8,771 nt of DNA from Rickettsiales bacterium (lineage in GTDB: Bacteria; Pseudomonadota; Alphaproteobacteria; Rs-D84; CACZYB01). Positions 6,479-8,771 of the stretch are shown here, piece by piece. A program made the position numbers and the translations under genes. The DNA lies in assembly GCA_031255155.1 (NCBI GenBank), contig JAIRTB010000084.1, positions 1 through 8,771 on the forward strand, written 5' to 3'. The notes beneath the pieces were generated by a model that was not told the origin of the DNA, did not search any database, and saw only the letters and a list, made by a program, of their open reading frames with translations. Within the stretch, counting starts at the first letter, position 1; every line of letters starts with the position of its first letter.

Positions 6479-6790
6479 ATGAATCAATTGGACGAACTCG
6501 TAAAACAGGCCAAGGCGATGCAGGACAAAGTCCGCATAGCCCAGGACGAGCTGGCCAAGATAGAGGTCGACGGGCAAAGCGGCGGCGGCTTGGTGAAAAT
6601 AACGATGACCTGCTTGAAGGCGGCAAGACGCGCCTCGATAGACGCTTCGCTTTTAAGCGCCGGGAACAAGGAAAATCTAGAAGATCTAGTCGTGGCGGCG
6701 TTCAACGATGCCAAGGCGCGAGCGGACGAAATTTCGACCGCGACGATGGAGGAGGCTACGAACGGCCTCAAACTTCCCGCCGGGGTCTAG
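6479..6790 (+). CDS. ybaB: YbaB/EbfC family nucleoid-associated protein
   Basis: This is a 103-residue DNA-binding protein of the YbaB/EbfC family, small tweezer-like dimers that coat DNA and are usually found beside dnaX and recR. Family hallmarks visible are: the N-terminal helix L-V-K-Q-A-K-A-M-Q-D-K; the glycine-rich S-G-G-G-L-V-K-I-T-M-T (34-44); I-D-A-S-L-L (54-59); L-E-D-L-V-V-A-A-F-N-D-A (67-78); and the C-terminal M-E-E-A-T-N-G-L-K-L-P-A-G. Length is typical. The ribosome site GAAAGGAAACAAG resembles the one before pheT, a local consensus that supports the start. The gene has its own strong promoter and lies downstream of recR, not upstream as usual. No clear intrinsic terminator follows. 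The T7 run at 6878-6884 has no convincing stem before it. Confidence 0.95.
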   Translation: MNQLDELVKQAKAMQDKVRIAQDELAKIEVDGQSGGGLVKITMTCLKAARRASIDASLLSAGNKENLEDLVVAAFNDAKARADEISTATMEEATNGLKLPAGV

Positions 6791-6890
6791 GGGGATCGGC
6801 CGCTGCGCCATCGGCTTCGCCGTCCGCATCGTTTTCTGGCTTGCCGCTTCGCCATCGGCCCCGCGCCATTCGCTTGGTTTTTTTGGCTTG

Positions 6891-7241
6891 TCATTTAAGT
6901 TTGGCGATCGTGTCCAATATGGCTCGTCCCACGGGGTCTTGTTGCATAAGCTTTAATCCTTTCAGGGCATAGTCGAAAATGTCCCCCGGTTGGCGATTAC
7001 CTCCCCCCACAGATTCGGACGAGTTTTCCGATTTTAGGAAATCGTATCGACGATTGGACTCCTCGACATATTTCTCATAGGCGATATCAAAGTCTTCTTT
7101 TGAAAAATGTATCGTTTCGAACCCCCTTCCATGATAAGAATACCATTTTGAAAGGATCTTGTCTATTAAAAATCGAAACGATAGGGATATAGGGAACGCG
7201 GCGGCGAAGTCCCCCGGAGCCCGGATAGTTTCCGGCCAGCC
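6891..7241 (-). pseudogene. Start-less reading frame after dnaX, probable remnant of a protein gene
   Basis: The 451 bases between ybaB and dnaX (6791-7241) hold no complete gene. On the minus strand, in the same frame as dnaX and directly after its TAG, 116 codons are open until TGA at 6891-6893, with no ATG or early GTG/TTG. From about codon 18 the translation looks like a real protein: F-R-F-L-I-D-K-I-L-S-K-W-Y-S-Y-H-G, later K-E-D-F-D-I-A-Y-E-K-Y-V-E-E-S, and an amphipathic end D-I-F-D-Y-A-L-K-G-L-K-L-M-Q-Q. Codon use (GGA, CGA, TTA, CTT) and lower GC differ from the neighbours, and the composition shifts near 7195. I do not recognise the protein. The simplest reading is a 5'-truncated gene of different origin. 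A readthrough extension of DnaX or chance are alternatives. A CCGGA/TCCGG hairpin (7221-7235) follows the dnaX stop. The 100 bases between this frame and ybaB show only a 10-bp repeat, CGCCATCGGC (6806 and 6850). Confidence 0.4.
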
Positions 7242-8771
7242 CTACTCTACCCTGGCGATCTTGGCCCCGGGGAACAGACGCTCTATCTCCAATAGTATGG
7301 GGTTCCCGGCGAACTCTGCGGCTTGCTCCTCGAAAGCGGCCAAAGCGGCCTCCGCGATGGTTGGCGCGCCAAGGGCGGATGAATGCTCCACGCGGGCGGC
7401 GATTCCCTCGCGCGCGAAAAAATCGTTCAGGTTGCGCACTATCTCGCGCGGATGGCCGTCCGAGAAGTTCAGCTCTAAAACCCCGTTCGCGAAGCCGACG
7501 AACCGCGCGTGGTTTTCGACATCTTTGGCAAGGATGACCTCCCGGCGGGAGCGCAGCAGGGCCGATAAAGCCTCGGTGGTTTCCAAGGCGGCCGCGCGGT
7601 CGTCGCCGTTGCCGTCGAACCCTAGGCCGGATTTTTTTTTTGCTCGGGAGTCGGTGCCCGAGTCTTCGATTCGTGCGGCGATTTCCGCCGGCGATGGCAA
7701 AGTCCCGGCATGGGTTATGCGTATTATGGCCATTTCGATGGCGCTGTCGGCGCGGGCCGCCTTGCCAAGCTCGTCGAAGGCTTTAAGCAGCATCTGCCAC
7801 ATGCGCGACAGCGCGGAAATGCCAAGCCTGTCCGCGAAAGCCTTTATCCGCTCGCGCTCGGCCTCGGTCATGGGCAAAAGGGCAAGCGAGGCCGGGGCGA
7901 CCTTCGCGCGGGTGATGAAATGCGTGGCCTCCAATAGGTCGGCAAGGACCGCGGCGGCGTCCGCCCCTCCCGCCAGGGCGGCGCCAAGCATGTCCAAAGC
8001 GCCGGGGGCGTTCGCGCTGGCGATGGCGTCGAATAGGTCCAGGATGGCGCCCCTTCCCGCCAGGCCGAGGATTTTCGCGGCCAAAGCCGATGTGATCGGG
8101 CCGTCCGCGGTGTGGTTGGCGATGATCTGGTCAAGCAGGGATAGCCCGTCGCGGACGCTGCCGTCGGCCATTTTCGCGACAATGGACAAAGCCTCGTCTT
8201 CTATGTCCGCGCCCTCGGCAAGGCATATCCGCTTGAAATGGTCGAACAAAGCCTGGGGCTCTACGCGGGTGAGGTCGAATCTCTGGCATCTGGAAAGTAT
8301 GGTCGCGGGCACCTTGCGGATTTCCGTCGTGGCGAAAATGAACTTGACGAAAGGCGGGGGCTCTTCGAGTGTTTTAAGGAGGGCGTTGAAAGCCGACCTG
8401 GAAAGCATGTGGACTTCGTCGATTATGTATATTTTATAGCGCCCCAGGACCGGCTTGTATTGGGCGCCGTCGATTATCTGGCGCACATCGTCCACGCCGG
8501 TGTTCGAGGCGGCGTCCATTTCGATTATGTCTATGTGGCGGTCCTCGGCTATGGCGCGGCAGTTTTCGCATGTGCCGCATGGCTCGGCCTGGGCCTTGGT
8601 TCCCGCGGTGCAGTTGAGGGATTTCGCGATTATGCGCGCGGTCGAGGTCTTGCCCACGCCGCGGATTCCGGTAAAGATATAGGCGTGGTGCAGGCGGTCC
8701 AGGTTGATCGCGTTGGTAAGCGTCTGGACAAGGACTTCCTGCCCGACCATTTCGGATAGCTTGGAGGGCCG
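7242..8771 (-). CDS. dnaX: DNA polymerase III clamp-loader subunit tau/gamma (5' end outside window)
   Basis: DnaX is the ATPase core of the clamp loader that places the beta clamp on primed DNA and, as tau, ties polymerases to the helicase. The frame runs off the right edge. Seven residues (RPSKLSE) precede the first internal ATG (8750), and about 11 more codons should lie outside. Counting from that ATG: Walker A G-I-R-G-V-G-K-T-S (28-36), zinc cysteines C47, C58, C61 and C64, Walker B I-I-D-E-V-H (109-114), sensor 1 T-T-E (141), the S-R-C arginine finger (153-155) and G-S-V-R-D-G-L-S-L-L-D-Q (197-208). The collar domain runs to about 355, followed by a linker and a short tau-specific tail ending L-F-P-G-A-K-I-A-R-V-E. 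A run of ten A residues encodes K371-K373 in the linker (see separate entry). dnaX faces ybaB and recR instead of leading them. Confidence 0.97.
   Translation of the reverse strand, partial: RPSKLSEMVGQEVLVQTLTNAINLDRLHHAYIFTGIRGVGKTSTARIIAKSLNCTAGTKAQAEPCGTCENCRAIAEDRHIDIIEMDAASNTGVDDVRQIIDGAQYKPVLGRYKIYIIDEVHMLSRSAFNALLKTLEEPPPFVKFIFATTEIRKVPATILSRCQRFDLTRVEPQALFDHFKRICLAEGADIEDEALSIVAKMADGSVRDGLSLLDQIIANHTADGPITSALAAKILGLAGRGAILDLFDAIASANAPGALDMLGAALAGGADAAAVLADLLEATHFITRAKVAPASLALLPMTEAERERIKAFADRLGISALSRMWQMLLKAFDELGKAARADSAIEMAIIRITHAGTLPSPAEIAARIEDSGTDSRAKKKSGLGFDGNGDDRAAALETTEALSALLRSRREVILAKDVENHARFVGFANGVLELNFSDGHPREIVRNLNDFFAREGIAARVEHSSALGAPTIAEAALAAFEEQAAEFAGNPILLEIERLFPGAKIARVE
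7622..7662 (-). promoter_or_regulatory. Putative slippage/frameshift signal in dnaX: hairpin, A10 run and alternate-frame TAG
   Basis: On the dnaX coding strand, the stem CTCGGG/CCCGAG (plus positions 7657-7662 and 7643-7648, 8-base loop) is followed after one base by ten A residues (7632-7641), read in frame as GCA-AAA-AAA-AAA. If a transcript has nine or twelve A residues, the frame reads Asn-Pro-Ala-stop at the TAG in CCTAGG (7622-7624). This would give a protein ending right after the clamp-loader core, like gamma. A homopolymer of this length is exceptional in this GC-rich sequence. Known parallels are E. coli dnaX (ribosomal -1 shift) and Thermus dnaX (transcriptional slippage on an A run). 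Confidence 0.6.

Noticed and set aside
6878..6884. T7 run as an intrinsic terminator after ybaB
   Set aside because: No stable stem could be found immediately upstream on the plus strand.
7159..8439. 426-codon plus-strand open frame antisense to dnaX
   Set aside because: The translation is Ser/Arg/Ala-rich and low in complexity, as expected of the complement of a GC-rich gene. The opposite strand is unmistakably DnaX.

Overview
This GC-rich window looks like chromosomal core DNA of an alphaproteobacterium. The end of PheS, the full PheT, RecR, YbaB and DnaX all read like alphaproteobacterial housekeeping proteins (recognition from memory; no search was run). One composition quirk runs through the genes: isoleucine is very often encoded by ATA, and AGG arginine is common, although the DNA is GC-rich. 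That suggests an unusual, perhaps host-associated or poorly sampled lineage.

Layout. The left end carries the 3' end of pheS, then a 110-base gap holding three copies of an 18-bp tandem repeat, then a complete pheT (both subunits of phenylalanyl-tRNA synthetase). Convergent to pheT on the minus strand is a small secreted, probably outer-membrane beta-barrel protein of unknown function. Its promoter faces the promoter of a plus-strand gene across a region with two TTGTC/GACAA palindromes that look like operators. On the plus strand follow two tandem, paralogous GalU-type sugar-phosphate nucleotidyltransferases with an altered signature loop. The second overlaps recR by 4 bp. recR is followed by a clear sigma70-type promoter and ybaB. 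After a 450-base stretch that contains a start-less, probably decayed reading frame, the right end carries dnaX on the minus strand, cut by the window edge at its 5' end.

How the genes relate. dnaX, ybaB and recR form a collinear cluster in many bacteria. Here recR-ybaB and dnaX converge, and recR is translationally tied to a sugar nucleotidyltransferase. The nucleotidyltransferase pair and the divergent envelope-protein gene may form a cell-surface module with shared regulation; this is inference.

The most interesting signal is inside dnaX: a run of ten adenines just after a GC-rich hairpin, exactly at the junction between the clamp-loader core and the tau-specific tail. Loss of one A (or gain of two) would bring a TAG into frame within a few codons. 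This looks like a slippage signal for making a short gamma-like protein. I saw no RNA gene, insertion sequence, prophage or CRISPR array, and no defence system.
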